Counted from the stretch's first letter, positions 28,876 through 41,262 are shown. The stretch: 64,000 bases of DNA from Bacteroidota bacterium (GCA_016721435.1 JADKIC010000017.1:1-64000), one strand, 5' to 3'. Numbers and translations are program-made. The notes: a model not told the origin generated them from the sequence alone.

Positions 28876-31297
28876 TCAATTCATTACAATCAACTTCTTT
28901 ATTATTTGTTTTCCTTCTGAAAATAATTTGACTAAATATATACCATTAGGCAAGAACCTGGTTTCTATCTGAACACTATTCTCACCAGCAGTAGATGTTC
29001 CACTTGCCTCAATAAAAACACGACCATTTATATCTGTGATGGACAAGTCATATAGACTTTTGTTCGATATCATAGTAAACGACTGTAACTTTATCATTTG
29101 CCGGATTTGGATATAAATTAAAATAAAAAATCTTCAACAGGAATTGAACCGGCTCCGGTAAGAGTATTACCTAACTTCAAAACGTATGGGAACCCAATAT
29201 TAAACGCAATAAACATGTTACCTTGGTCATCTATTTCAAACCAGCGATTATTATTGAAAGTTTTATCAACACTCGGTGGCAAACTTTCCTCCGCAATTTT
29301 ATCCAGTTAGAAGTACCGAGATATTTCCTAACTTCTACTTTTCGGGGTACTTCATTATTGAAGTATGCGACGTAAAGATTACCTGCATGGTCAATTGCTA
29401 AATTTGGATCATCAGCAGCCCCATAGCTTACTCCATAGCCTGATGAAATTCGATTCCAGTTAATACCATTAAACTGGTGCACTATGACTGTTTGGTAGTT
29501 AAGCTGTAAATCCCAGGCAATAAATGAAATAATAGGATTGCCGAGATTGTCAAATATCATATGAGTTTGATATGCCGCCGCAGACCCTACTACTGTTGGT
29601 GGACCTATATTTGTCCAAGTGTTTCCATTCCACCTTTAACTTTCAGGCCGACCAAAAGAATTTCCGTTTCCGTTAGAATAAACTATACATATATTGCCAA
29701 GGAGTCAACAGTCAAATATTGATATTTGTTTTGCGGTGAAAAAATCAGACGATATACCCAGCTGATTCCATACGCCGCCATCCCACTCTTTACAATAGTT
29801 ATACCTCCTGAAATGCTATCCGGAAATGCAATTGCGGGGTGGTTTTGGTTATTTATGGTGAGTCCAATATATTTTACTTCTCCTGCTGATAGCCCGGTAC
29901 TATCACCAACATAATTCCATGTGCTTCCGTTCCATCGTTGTACACATAACTTATTGCCAATTGAAGAATCCTGAAATGCAACAATTGGAAAATCTGAAGA
30001 ATCCAGAGTCATGATTAAATGACCTGCCCCGGAAGGTGAAAAACCTGCATTGCCCACATCAGTCCATATCGTATCATTCCAATGGCGAACAGTGATTTTA
30101 TTACCACGACTTAAATCAGAGTAGGCTACAAAAGGTCTTCCAGAATTATCCAATGCGATGGATCTGTATTTTGCCAGATCTTTTGATACTCCTCCATCTC
30201 CAACATAATTCCATTCTATTCCATTCCAATATTGCACACAAACCCTATTCATCTGCCCTACATCTTTATATTGAACATAGATATTGGAGGAATCTTTAAT
30301 GCCTAAATAAATTTCGATTACTGGTCCGAATGAAATACCATCTGTACCTATAACCACCCAGTTAGATCCATTCCACCTTTTAACTGTTAACTTGTAATTT
30401 GTAAGACTATCTCTGTATGCAACTATTGGTTGATTTCTATTGTCAATTTTTATCACAAGACTAGTAGCAAAATATTTGATCCAATGGACATACTTGCTAT
30501 GGAATTCCATGATATTCCATCCCATTGCTTAAAATTTAGGTTTCCGGTCAAGTCCAGATAGGAAACCAGAGGAAGACCTGAACTATCAAGAGTCATAAAA
30601 GGATGAATATAAGGCCCCTGGTTTAGTTGTGAGCCAATCGTTTGCCAGGTACTCCCATTCCAATTTAATATATTGAGTGATTGAGTTTGATTATTTGTGA
30701 CAGCCAGGTATATTTCACCTGAATGATTTCTTTCCATTGCCACGGGTACTGACCACCGGTCAAGATTTGTGGAAGGCATATTATGCCATGATATACCATC
30801 CCAACGCTTTACCACAACCGAATCAATTAAATCGTCACCCATAACAACAATTGGATTTCCCAATGAATCAAGAACCATAAAACCTCCTCCATAAAGCTGT
30901 GAAAATGATTGCCCCCCGATAGAATCCCATGCAATTCCGTTCCATCGAAACACTTTAACTTCATGATTACTTGCATTTAGAAGACAAGATATATAGGGCT
31001 GTCCAATACTATTTATTTTCATTGATTTAATTATGCCATTACCTCCATACTGAAAAATAGGAGCCGGAGATGTTAAGTAATTCCACTTTACCCCATCCCA
31101 GTTCCTTAAAACATGTCCATATTCGTAAGTACAAGAAATGGGAAACCATTATTGTCAATTGCCATGTTTGAGACACTGATCGATTTGGGGCCAATTTGAA
31201 AATCACCTCCAACCGGCATCCACGATTGTCCTTTAACTGCTAAAGTTGAAATAAATAGTAAATATAAAATAATGACTTTAAGTTTTACGTAATTCAT
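28876..31297 (-). CDS. T9SS-secreted propeller-like protein with 'WNGxxW' repeats (multiply frameshifted)
   Basis: Signal peptide at 31297 (MNYVKLKVIILYLLFISTLAVKGQ). The body repeats a unit of roughly 45-50 residues: 'LDSSGLPLVSYxD ... VKRWNGSNWVxIG', typical of a secreted beta-propeller. The C-terminus has a T9SS type A tail: FNLYPNPANDKVTV, then LSITDINGRVFIEASG, FLPNGIYLVKLFSEGK, and IIKKLIVMN. Five open pieces (31106-31297, 30453-31022, 29683-30525, 29231-29560, 28876-29097) are collinear; several are joined by single-base corrections, e.g. near 31125, 30490, the T4 run at about 29297-29300, and 29125. Full length about 805 residues. Secreted to the cell surface; function unknown. The density of breaks is the highest in the window, so genuine decay is also possible. 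Confidence 0.75.
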
Positions 31298-31698
31298 CTT
31301 GTTGTGATTAAAATTTTACACATGTAAATATACTATTTTTTTATATTCATCCTTGTAAACCTTGAGTTAATAATTATAACTTAAAATTAGCTATAGAACA
31401 TTTTCATAAACTTACCCTACCACCACTGAAAATTATTTAAATGGGCTCACAAACAAAATGCTTCATTCAAAAATATTTTAAAGTTTAAAAATCCAGTTGC
31501 GAGATTTGGGCATTTGATATAGCGGAATCAGATAAAGGCCATGGGTAGCGCACCCTTATTTATGTATAACTGATCATAGGAAATCGATAAATTCATGCTA
31601 TTTGATTACCTATAAATAAGTCTCATTCGCCAAATTTCATACACCCATATGCTATAATATCAAAAATCTTATTACTTTTCCATCCTAATACACCAAAC
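31298..31698. other. Divergent intergenic region, 401 bp
   Basis: AT-rich region between two divergent T9SS protein genes. It must carry both promoters, but I see no exact TTG/TAnnTTTG pair and no ORF or RNA gene. Confidence 0.4.
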
Positions 31699-34294
31699 AT
31701 GAGCCACTTTTACAACCTACTCAAACCCTTGCTGCTTCTTATTACAGGAGTATGCTTACTATCAACTGCAGCATTCGCACAGCCCTGTGGCGTGGAAGCG
31801 AAAATTACAATATTAGGTGGAACTGCTACTTGTGGTTATTTTGCCGATACTGCCGGTTATCAGCCCGGATGGATCGGGTATAAATATCAATGGAAAATTA
31901 ATGATAAACCACCCATTACTCAGTACTCAGTTCCTACCATAATGTACGATGAGCTGGGAGCCGGTTTTAACCGTTTACAATTGATTGTATATGGCACGAA
32001 CACTACTACCGGCGACAGTTGTATCGCTGAGTACACCAACGTCTATCAGGCGACAGGCGATGCCATCTATCCGGAGTTTGATGTTAGCGTAAACGGGAAT
32101 ACCGTCACTTTTACCGGCACATATAAGGGAGGTCCATTCTTTGGAGCTCCTAATACTGTCATGTACGATTTCGGTGACGGCACACTATCGTCCTCCAACT
32201 CTTTTAATGAATCTCATACCTACGCCAATGCGGGATTAAAAACCGTATACCTCTACGTGCAGATGAATAATCCCACTACAGGAGGTGTGGCTAATAGTCA
32301 GGTGGGCAGGGATATAAATGTCGGAACCGGAGCATCTAATTTAGAATTCAGTTTCATTCAAGATCAGACCATTTGTGATTCGGTGCGTGTATCAGCATCA
32401 AGTTCGCCCGCCTTCACTTTCGGATCATTCAATAAAAATTTCAGTGTTGCCGGTAATGCACCGGTGAATGGAAATTATGTTCATGTGAATATGATAGATG
32501 TACCGGGACATGACTTTATAGGAATTGATGGAGGCGCTGCCGGCTCATCCTATGACTATACTCAATACCTGGTTAAATTAAATGATTGTACGATCATCCC
32601 CGACACCGCAAGCGGATATGTATTTGATGATTTAAATTACAATGGAATCAAAGAACCCGCCGAACCAGGAATAGCAGGTGTCACCATTTATATTTCTACA
32701 TCGTGTAATGCCGAAAGTTATTCCACTGTTCAGGCCGGATATAGTACGACCACAGATACTGCCGGCTATTACTACATTCATGTTCCACATTATGGCGTGA
32801 AGGTAACACTGGGTATGTCTACCGCTTATACGCTAACCTATCCCGGAACGAATTACTATAATGTGAATTATTCTTCCGGCACCATGCATACCGGTCATGA
32901 TTTCGGATTATCCACGCTATCCGTTCATATCTGCGGACGCACTTATCTCGATGATAACAATGATAGTATTTATAATTCCAGCGATCGTTCGTTGCCGGCG
33001 GTGATGTTGACTGCTACCAATACAATAACCGGAATTGTTTATCATAATTCTTCAGGTACAAACGGAAGCTATTGTTTTGACTTGCCTCCCGGAAATTTTG
33101 TGGTGAGACCGGTCAGTTGGCCTCTCTACAGTGCCACTTTTACCCCGGATAGTCTGATTGTATCCGGAGGAACCGGAGGCACTTATAGCAATCGCAATTT
33201 TGGATTCAGGAGTCCGGTGCCCACTGATTTTCACCTGCAGTTATTCACTGCCGATGATGCACGACCCGGCTTTGATATGTACCTGACCTGTAGAATAAAT
33301 AATACCGGTTATCTCAAAGGCAAGGGTGATCTTGTATTAAACTATGATCCACTATTGACGCCTCTAGCACTAACCCCGCCAATGGGATCATTAATACTAT
33401 TGCAAATACCATCACATGGGTCACAGATTCCATTCCTCCTGGTTTCTCCCTTCATTATAATGCTTTTTTCAATCTCCCGTCATCAACACCATTAGGAACC
33501 CTTTTGTCGAATAGCGCAACCATTACAGCAACTCCGGGAACTCTTGAATACGATCTTTCAGACAACACAAGTAGTCTACTTAAAACAGTGATAGGCTCCT
33601 TCGATCCGAACGATAAACAAGTTGCGCCCGAAGGTCTTGGGGCTACAGGAGATGTCTTACACAATACCCGTTTTGATTACCGTATCCGCTTTCAGAATAC
33701 CGGTACAGCTTCTGCCATAAATATTTTCGTGATGGACACCATCGACAGCGATCTTGACCTAAACACATTTGTGATGCACAGGGCAAGCCATACCTACGAT
33801 CTGGTGATCAATGGAAACATTCTCACCTGGCGTTTCTTCAACATCAACCTGCCTGACAGCAATACCAATGAACCGTTGAGTCATGGATTCATTGAGTACA
33901 GCATCTCTCCTAAACCCGGACTTGCCGATGGCACTACCATTGAAAATGTAGCCGCTATTTACTTCGACTTCAACCAGCCGGTGATTACCAACACTACACT
34001 GAATACGATGCAAACCTCATTGGCAGGTATTTTAGAACCAGCAGCGAATGAGGAGCTTATTGGTATATCCAAATCCAACATCGCAAGATTTAACCATACT
34101 GCCCCGCTTCGAAATTTCAGGTTGATAGATGTATCAATAGTTGACCTTTTGGAAACATATCCAAAACTGTTTATAAGGGAACTTACCATTCATCGTCGAT
34201 CAAAGCAAACGTGAGTCCTATTGCTAAAGGAATGTATTTGTTAAGAATTCAACATCAGGGTGGCATTTCGCAGGTGAAATGGATTAAACAGTAA
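31699..34294 (+). CDS. T9SS-secreted protein: PKD, SdrD B-like/DUF11 and DUF7619-type domains (frameshifted)
   Basis: Signal peptide MSHFYNLLKPLLLLITGVCLLSTAAFAQ. A PKD-like domain (MYDFGDGTLSSSNSFNESHTYA) is followed by two SdrD B-like collagen-binding-type modules (ASGYVFDDLNYNGIKEPAEP; CGRTYLDDNNDSIYNSSD), then a DUF11/DUF7619-type domain (VIGSFDPNDKQVAPEG ... YRIRFQNTGTASAINIFVMD). The C-terminal T9SS tail is split over frames: LVYPNPTSQDLTIL, then IDVSIVDL, NISKTVYKGTYHSSS, and GMYLLRIQHQGG, ending TAA 34292-34294. Frameshifts near 33378, 34070, 34120 and 34155. About 865 residues, exported and attached to the surface. An adhesin role is inference from SdrD B-like and PKD modules. Confidence 0.82.
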
Positions 34295-34400
34295 ATACGA
34301 ATTACGAAACCTTCCTAACGGCAGGCAGGGTACGAAACCAGCCTAACGGCAGGTAGGTACGAAAATTACGAAACTTACCAAACGGCATGCAGGTACGAAA
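34295..34400. repeat. Tandem ~30-bp repeats with CCTAACGGCAGG core
   Basis: Units of the form TACGAAACC-(T/A)-CCTAACGGCAGGCAGG occur three to four times with increasing divergence (ending CAAACGGCATGCAGGTACGAAA). The core belongs to the CTGCC/GGCAGG palindrome family seen at 18215. The remaining 34401-34719 shows no gene. Confidence 0.75.
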
Positions 34401-34719
34401 TTTGTTGCTAAGTTGGTTGGACACTTCTATACTTAACTTGTGGTAATTTTGAAATTGCCAAGGTGGTGGCACTCAGAAAGAACCTGGATTTGTTTATCAG
34501 TTCTTGACCTGCATATACATATCTCAATATTTTATAAAGGGGTTGGAACTCTATCAAACGTTATTCAAACGGTAGCTGGTTGCGTTTTTTATATCACGTT
34601 GGAAAGATTAAAATACACCCTCAGGCAAATATCTGTTTAAAAATCAACATTTGTGTTGTTTAGCAGGTTCAGTCGCTTTAAAAATAATGTTAATGTATCC
34701 TAAAAAGCACTTTTTTCGT

Positions 34720-34742
34720 TATATTTGTATATTATAATATAC
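34720..34742 (+). promoter_or_regulatory. hipBA promoter -7 box overlapped by a 16-bp palindromic operator
   Basis: TATATTTG (34720-34727) matches TAnnTTTG. Immediately overlapping is the perfect palindrome GTATATTATAATATAC (34727-34742), 20 bp before the hipB start. HipB-type antitoxins repress their own operon by binding inverted repeats, so this is a good operator candidate. Confidence 0.6.
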
Positions 34743-34761
34743 ATTAAATGGAAAAGTCAAG

Positions 34762-35082
34762 ATGCATTTACCAAAAAACCTTAGAATTCTGGAAGGCCTT
34801 GGTCAGAATATAAGACTGGCCCGACTGAGGAGAAAGATGAGTTCTGAACAGCTTTCAGAGCGGGCTGGTATTGGACGTATGACCTTGTATAAAATTGAAA
34901 TGGGCTCTCCCGTTGTTGCAATTGGTAATTATCTCCAGGTGCTTTTTATCCTGGGTTTAGAAAACGATCTGGTACACGTTGGTGCGAATGATCCTTTGGG
35001 CAGGAAAATACAGGATGCAAAACTTATTGTAAAGCACCGTGCCCCAAAACAGAAGAAGAAAAACGATGGAGATCCGATCTGA
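34762..35082 (+). CDS. hipB: HipB-like antitoxin, XRE-family HTH
   Basis: 106 residues, intact. Helix-turn-helix: LGQNIRLARLRRKMSSEQLSE, then RAGIGRMTLYKIEMGSPVVAI; a positively charged tail (VKHRAPKQKKKN). It overlaps the hipA start by 17 bp (35066-35082), the usual antitoxin-toxin arrangement. Expected to bind and neutralise HipA and to repress the operon at the palindrome 34727-34742. Calling it hipB rests on the neighbour and fold; sequence identity to the E. coli protein is not expected to be high. Confidence 0.88.
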   Translation: MHLPKNLRILEGLGQNIRLARLRRKMSSEQLSERAGIGRMTLYKIEMGSPVVAIGNYLQVLFILGLENDLVHVGANDPLGRKIQDAKLIVKHRAPKQKKKNDGDPI

Positions 35083-36331
35083 CAATAAAATAATTGAAGT
35101 GTATGCCGACTGGGAAGGTTTGCCGGGCCCCACATTGATGGGCAAACTCCATGTAAGTCGAATTCGGGGGAAGGAACTATTTTCCTTTGAGTACGATCAG
35201 TTATGGTTAAAATCCGGTTACAATCTCTATTTGGATCCTAACCTTGAATTTTACATTGGCCGACAGTACTTACCTGACGATAAAACCAATTTTGGAATTT
35301 TCCTCGATTCTTCTCCGGATAGATGGGGACGGTTACTGATGCGTCGTAGAGAAGCAGCATTTGCTAGAAAGGAAAACAGAAAAGAAAATACACTCTTTGA
35401 AACAGATTACCTACTTGGTGTTTTTGATGGTCATCGCATGGGTGGAATTAGATTTAAAATTGAACCTGGTAGTGAATTCCTGAATAACAACAAGTCATTG
35501 GCCTCTCCCCCGTGGACTTCTCTCGGTGAATTAGAAAATGCCAGTTTAAAATTAGGGCGTGAAGATGCAGGTGATGATCCGGACTATATGAAATGGCTTT
35601 CATTGCTGGTTGATCCCGGATCATCATTAGGTGGCGCCAGACCCAAAGCAGGAGTCATAGACGAGAAAGGCAATTTATGGATCGCGAAATTTCCCAGTTT
35701 AAATGATGACAGGGATTCAGGTGCATGGGAGATGGTGTTACATCAATTGGCTCAGGCTTGCGGAATTGTTGTTCCGGATGCTCGTCTGCTGCAGTTAGGA
35801 AGTAAGCACCATACCTTTTTAACGCGGAGGTTTGACAGAAACCATGAAGGACGCAGAATTCATTTTACCTCCGCAATGACCTTATTGGGTTACCGGGATG
35901 GAGCAAGTCATGATGAAGGCGTAAGCTATCTTGAATTAGTGGAAATAATTCAACGTTTCGGTGCTTCACCTGTGCAAGATTTAGTGCAACTATGGAAGAG
36001 AATTCTCTTTAACGTTTTTGTTTCCAATACAGATGATCACTTACGCAACCATGGGTTTCTATTAACTGATCGAGGATGGAGACTTTCCCCTGCTTATGAT
36101 ATGAATCCGAATGAAAACGGGACAGGGCTCACATTGAATATCTCTGAAAATGATAATGAATTGTCTATCGATTTGGTGATGAGTGTAGCGGGTTATTTCA
36201 ATCTGGACGAAGTAAAATCAAATTCAATCTTTGGTGAAATGAAAGCGATCATTTCGACATGGAATGATATTGCCCAAAAGTTAGGAATTCCGAAGAAGGA
36301 AAGGCAGGTAATCGGTAAAGCATTTCGTTGA
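35066..36331 (+). CDS. hipA: HipA-family Ser/Thr kinase toxin
   Basis: 421 residues from ATG 35066; the earlier in-frame start at 35039 would add nine residues inside hipB. Order: HipA N-terminal domain (LMGKLHVSRIRGKELFSFEY, FGIFLDSSPDRWG), Gly-rich loop SSLGGARPKAGVID, Lys in WIAKFPS, catalytic loop VSNTDDHLRNHGFLL (Asn321, Asp323, His325), Mg-binding LSPAYDMNP. Kinase residues all look intact, and the gene is unbroken. By family knowledge HipA phosphorylates glutamyl-tRNA synthetase (or other targets in paralogues), slowing translation and favouring persistence. Confidence 0.93.
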   Translation: MEIRSDNKIIEVYADWEGLPGPTLMGKLHVSRIRGKELFSFEYDQLWLKSGYNLYLDPNLEFYIGRQYLPDDKTNFGIFLDSSPDRWGRLLMRRREAAFARKENRKENTLFETDYLLGVFDGHRMGGIRFKIEPGSEFLNNNKSLASPPWTSLGELENASLKLGREDAGDDPDYMKWLSLLVDPGSSLGGARPKAGVIDEKGNLWIAKFPSLNDDRDSGAWEMVLHQLAQACGIVVPDARLLQLGSKHHTFLTRRFDRNHEGRRIHFTSAMTLLGYRDGASHDEGVSYLELVEIIQRFGASPVQDLVQLWKRILFNVFVSNTDDHLRNHGFLLTDRGWRLSPAYDMNPNENGTGLTLNISENDNELSIDLVMSVAGYFNLDEVKSNSIFGEMKAIISTWNDIAQKLGIPKKERQVIGKAFR

Positions 36332-36484
36332 TTCTATCTGTTGTTTTAAACGGATGCTTTGATAGCTCCACTCTACATATTAAGTGAAAAATTGAAAGAG
36401 TGTCCATTGATCAGTAATCTGCTACTTAAATAATATTTCAAGGCTTTGTAAGGATTAGATTTATAGTTTTTAATATCTTTCCAC

Positions 36485-39400
36485 ATGCCAAACCGATACC
36501 TGCTGCTCCTGCTATTTTTTCATTTAGTATTGAATCTCAATGCGCAACAAATTACGATTTCCGGCACCGTACGGTCAGCCGAAGACCAATCAGTGCTTCC
36601 CGGAGTTAGTATTGTAGTGAAGGGTTCAACGGTGGGGACCATTACCGACATGGATGGGAAGTTTTCCATTACAAGTGCTTCTGCCTATGATTCATTGCAA
36701 TTCTCTTATATCGGCATGTTAACACAGGTCATCGCGATCAACAACCAATCGTCGATGAATGTAGAGCTGAAAGCTGACCGTCAAAATATAAAAGAAGTAG
36801 TAGTCACTGCATTGGGTATTAAACGCGAGAAGAAAGCACTCGGCTATGCGGTACAGGAGATCAAAGGGATGGAGATGCAGACGGCAAGAGATGCGAGTTT
36901 TATCAATCAGCTCTCGGGAAAAGTAGCGGGATTAAATATCTCCTCCACCACGGGCGGACCAGGTTCATCGAGCCGAATCGTTTTACGAGGCGTAACTTCT
37001 CTCAGCGGAAGCAATCAGGCCTTGATCGTTATAGATGGTGTTCCGGTAGAAAATAACACGACGAACACCACGACGCAATGGGGCGGAAGAGATTACGGCA
37101 ATGGGTTGAGCGATATTAATCCGGATGATATTGAATCTGTCACCGTGTTGAAAGGTGCGAATGCTGCTGCCCTCTATGGATCACTTGCGGCGAATGGCGT
37201 ACTCGTGATCACGACTAAAAAAGGAAGTGCTTCGAAAGGAATCGGAGTGACTTTCAACAGCTCCACCACCGTGGAATTGCCTTATATTCATATTAAGTTT
37301 CAGGATAAATACGGAGCCGGCAGAAATGGAAAATTTGAAGGTCCATGGGAACTCATCGACGGTGTGTACACTTAGAATACTGCAAGCGCTACCGCCTTTG
37401 GAAGCTGGGGTCCGAAAATGGAAGGACAAACGATTCGCGACTGGAACGGAGAACTTCGCTCCTTCACGCCACAGCCGGATAATTATAAATCCTATTTCCA
37501 GACCGGCATCACATCGGTGAATAACATCTCTCTCAAGGAGGAAATGATAAAATGACCTATCGCCTCTCTGCCGGAAATTTTACCACCAAGGACATCGTGC
37601 CCAATACCACATTGAACCGTACCAATGTCACCGCACGTACTACGGCTACCCTATCCGAAAAGTTGAGTATTGATATCTCTGCTACTTACAGCAATCAGCA
37701 GGCAGAAAATCGTTTAGGTCTCGCAAACAGTTTCAGCGCTCCCCGCAATTATGTGATGATGCCCCGGCACATTACTGCCGAATCACTGGAAGGTTCAATG
37801 ATGGATGCAAGTGGGAAAGAAACCACCTGGTTTACCAACTGGAACTGGATGACCAATCCCTACTGGCAAAGGAAATACGAATTAAATTCGGATAGCCGTG
37901 ACCGTGTGATCGGTGTGGTATCGGCCTTCTATCAGATAAGCCCTCATCTCAAAGGCATGATCCGCTCCAACGCTGACTTCAATTTCAGGAGAAACAATGA
38001 GCAGGAAGCATCAAATGGTATCTCTAACTCACTTGGTTCTTATACCAGCGGCTGGTCCACCTACAAACAATATCAGGGAGATTTTCTTTTTAGTTACGAT
38101 AATAAAATTACGGAAGATCTGACTTATACCGTCAACATCGGTGGCAGTACTTTGCAAAAACGCGACGAACAAACGACGGAACGTACAGATGGCGGTTTGG
38201 CCATCCCTTATTTCTACAGCATTGAGAACTCCGTCAACCGTCCATCGGTAAGCTATCATCTCAGCGAAAGCAGAACCAATGCGCTTTACACCTTCGCACA
38301 ATTCGGATATAAGACATGGCTCTTTGCAGATATCACCGCCCGCAATGACTGGAGCAGTACCTTACCAAAATCTAATCGCTCCTATTTCTATCCTTCCATC
38401 AGCTCAGGATTTGTTTTTTCAGAAGCATTTGACTGGAGACAACAGCTACTTTCTTTTGGAAAAATCAGAGCCTCCTGGGCGCAGGTTGGCCGCGATACGG
38501 ATCCTTACAGGACTAATTTTTCATATCCTTCAGCAGGCTCCTTCAACGGTGCTCCCATGTATCAACTGGACCCCTCCATTCCTTTGCTGAATTTAAAACC
38601 TGAAATTACTTCCAATATCGAATTAGGCACAGAACTGATCTTCTTCAACGGCAGAATTGGTCTGGACTTTACTTACTATCGGTCCAATACCCGCAATCAG
38701 ATTTTACCAGCCGGGGTATCGGCCAGCTCAGGTTTTGTGAGTGCCATCATCAATAGCGGCGAAATCCTGAATAAAGGAATCGAAGTGCAACTAAAAACAA
38801 GACCCATTGAAAGCAAAAATTTTAAATGGAACCTGGATATCAATTTTGCACATAATAAAAACGAGGTCATTTCACTCACCGATGGACTGGAAACGTATCA
38901 ACTCTTCTACCAATGGAACTTAACCATCGAAGCCCGACCCGGACATGCCTATGGAGATATTGTTGGATATGGTATCAAGAGAGATGGCAATGGCAACAAG
39001 CTGGTAGATGCTAACGGCATGTATATCCGCGATGATAAACCAAAAGTTCTGGGCAACTACAATCCGGATTTTACCGGAGGTGTACAAAATGGTTTCAGTT
39101 ATAAAAACTTCAGCATGTCTTTTCTGGTGGATTATCGGGTGGGTGGAGAAATGTTTAGCGGCACCAATATGTATGCCAGCGGTTATTCCGGAAATCTGGA
39201 GAGCACACTGGAGGGAAGAGAAGGATGGTATGCTTCAGAGGCGGATCGCATTGCAGCAGGTGTTGCTCCGGAAGATTGGGTAGCCACCGGAGGCTTTTTA
39301 GCAGAGGGGGTTACGGCAGATGGAAGTCCGAATGCAGTTTATGTCAACCCTGAATTGTACTGGGGACAATTTTCCTCATGGACCAACGAAATACACGAAG

Positions 39401-39657
39401 AGTTCATCTACGATGCCAGCTTCGTAAAACTAAGAGAGGTTACGCTGGGCTATAATTTCCCTTCCCGCATCAGCGACAAACTACACCTCAAAGGACTGAG
39501 CGTTGCCCTCACCGCCAGAAACCTCTGGCTCATCTACAGCGGTGTACCCAATATCGACCCGGAATCATCCTATACCAATGGTAACGGTCAGGGCTATGAG
39601 ATTTACTCTTGGCCCACAAGAAGAAGTATAGGGATAAACATTAAAATCAGTCTATGA
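36485..39657 (+). CDS. SusC/RagA-type TonB-dependent outer-membrane transporter (interrupted)
   Basis: Signal peptide MPNRYLLLLLFFHLVLNLNAQ; CarboxypepD_reg-like domain (ISGTVRSAEDQSVLPGVSIV); TonB-dependent plug (SFINQLSGKVAGLNISS, RIVLRGVTSLSG, LIVIDGVPVEN, VLKGANAAALYGSLAANGVL); then the 22-strand barrel to a C-terminal WPTRRSIGINIKISL. About 1,057 residues when joined. Two interruptions lie close together: an in-frame TAG at 37373-37375 (the same frame continues NTASATAFGSWGPKMEG) and a one-base loss at the G run 37537-37538 (restored SLKGGNDKMTYRL). With the SusD-like lipoprotein it forms a 'pedal-bin' transporter for oligosaccharides or peptides. No glycoside hydrolase is adjacent, so the substrate is unknown. 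Confidence 0.93.
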
Positions 39658-39668
39658 TCATCTCTTCC

Positions 39669-41155
39669 ATGAAAAAGAAAAACCTACTCTACCTCGTTAT
39701 TTTCACCTTCAGTCTGATTGTGCCTTTTACCACAGGCTGCAAGAAAAGCATGGATGAACTCAATGTCAATCCCAATGCTCCCGTCACTGTGAACCCCGAC
39801 TACCTTTTCACTTACTCGGTTGTAAAAGGAATGAATAGTTATATCACCAATGCCAATGTACACTACTGGCTCACCATGAACTGGAATATGTACTTTGCAA
39901 CACTGGGAGGTGTAGATGCCGGTAAAGAGTATGACAGCAACGATGGCAAAGATGCGTTATGGACAGAGCACTATGCACAATCCTTAATGAATGCCCGCGA
40001 AGTGCAGCGACTCACCGCAGGCAGCAATTATCTCATCAACAAAAACAGCATTGCCCGCATCTGGCAGGCCTATCTTTTTTCACAACTTACAGATCTTTTC
40101 GGGGACATCCCCTACTCTGCTGCATTAACAGGAGCTTCATCACTCAACTTCACACCGGTGTATGACAGGCAACAAAACATCTATTACGCTCTGATTAACG
40201 AACTCAAGCAGGCATCTGCTGCTATGGATCCCAATCAGGCGGTTTTTCCCGGAAATTCTGATCCGTTGTACAAAGGGTCTGTCAGCAAATGGAAACAGTT
40301 CGCTAACTCACTTCGTCTACGACTGGCGATGCGAATGAGTATTGTGGATCCGGTAAAAGCGCAACAGGAAATCGCAGCTTTGCAAAACGAACCATTCATT
40401 AGCTCCAACAGCGACAATGCCATTTTCCCCTATGGAGGAGAAATCCGGAATCCACTTTTTGATTTGATTCAAAGCGGACAAAGCGGAGGAAAACTTATCC
40501 AAGCAAATATCTCATTGACAAATTAAAATCACTGAATGATCCCCGGCTACCCGTATTTGCTCAATACACAACCGAGTCCATCATCATTGGTATTCCCGAT
40601 CATGAGGGTGTCCCAAATCTTGTTCCTGCCGGATCATCGGTCTGGAGCAATTACAATACCGATGCATCGGATGTATCGAAGATCGGACTTTGGTTTTTGA
40701 AACAGGATGCACCCGGAGTGCTGATGAGTTATGCCGAGGTTTGCTTCCTGAAAGCAGAAGCCGCCTTAAACGGCTGGTGGAGCGGTAATGCGCAACAGTT
40801 ATACGAAGAAGGAGTGACCGCCAACCTGCAATCCTATACGGGTTCCGGTATCACTACCGCTCAAATCACCAACTACATCTCCACTCTTCCGCCTGTCAAT
40901 CAGGAAAACATTATCACACAAAAATGGATTTCCTTCACTTATCAAAACGGATACGAAGCTTATGCAGAATACCGGCGAACCGGATTTCCGATTCTAAAAG
41001 ATTACAATGGCAATGCGATTAATGTCTCTACCTACCCTAATCGATTTACTTATCCCGCTACTGAACTTAATCTAAATTCAGTAAATTATAATGCTGCTGT
41101 TTCAGTACAGGGCCCGGATCTTGCTTCTACTAAAGTTTGGTGGGATATGAATTGA
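39669..41155 (+). CDS. SusD/RagB-family outer-membrane lipoprotein (one frameshift)
   Basis: Start ATG 39669 gives a lipoprotein signal MKKKNLLYLVIFTFSLIVPF with lipobox TTGC (Cys24); the alternative ATG at 39654 overlaps the SusC stop by four bases. Body has SusD features: TPR-like helices, 'IYYALINELKQASAAMD', 'WKQFANSLRLRLAMRMS', 'MSYAEVCFLKAEAALNG', and C-terminal 'RRTGFPIL'. The break is the A4 run 40490-40493; one extra A yields GGKTYPSKYLIDKLKSLND and joins to the distal part. About 496 residues. Surface partner of the upstream SusC transporter that captures the ligand. The stop codon is the beginning of an AATTCAG heptamer array. Confidence 0.93.
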
Positions 41156-41262
41156 GAATTCAGAATTCAGAATTCAGAATTAAGAATTAAGAATTCAGAA
41201 TTAGGGATTAAGAATTAAAGATAGAGGATTTAGGATTGAATTGAGGATTGGATTGAGGATTA
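41150..41262. repeat. AATTCAG heptamer array starting at the susD stop codon
   Basis: AATTGAG, AATTCAG x3, AATTAAG x2, AATTCAG, AATTAGG, GATTAAG, then degenerate ATTTAGG/ATTGAGG units. The stop TGA (41153-41155) is inside the first unit: AAT-TGA-G. Fills nearly the whole gap to ytxJ. Confidence 0.88.

Noticed and set aside
9543..37375. Reassignment of TAG to glutamine suggested by two in-frame ambers
   Set aside because: TAG also ends apparently complete genes (e.g. ABC-F at 16534, ilvE at 50157), and there is no wider pattern of in-frame TAG; substitution error or mutation is simpler.
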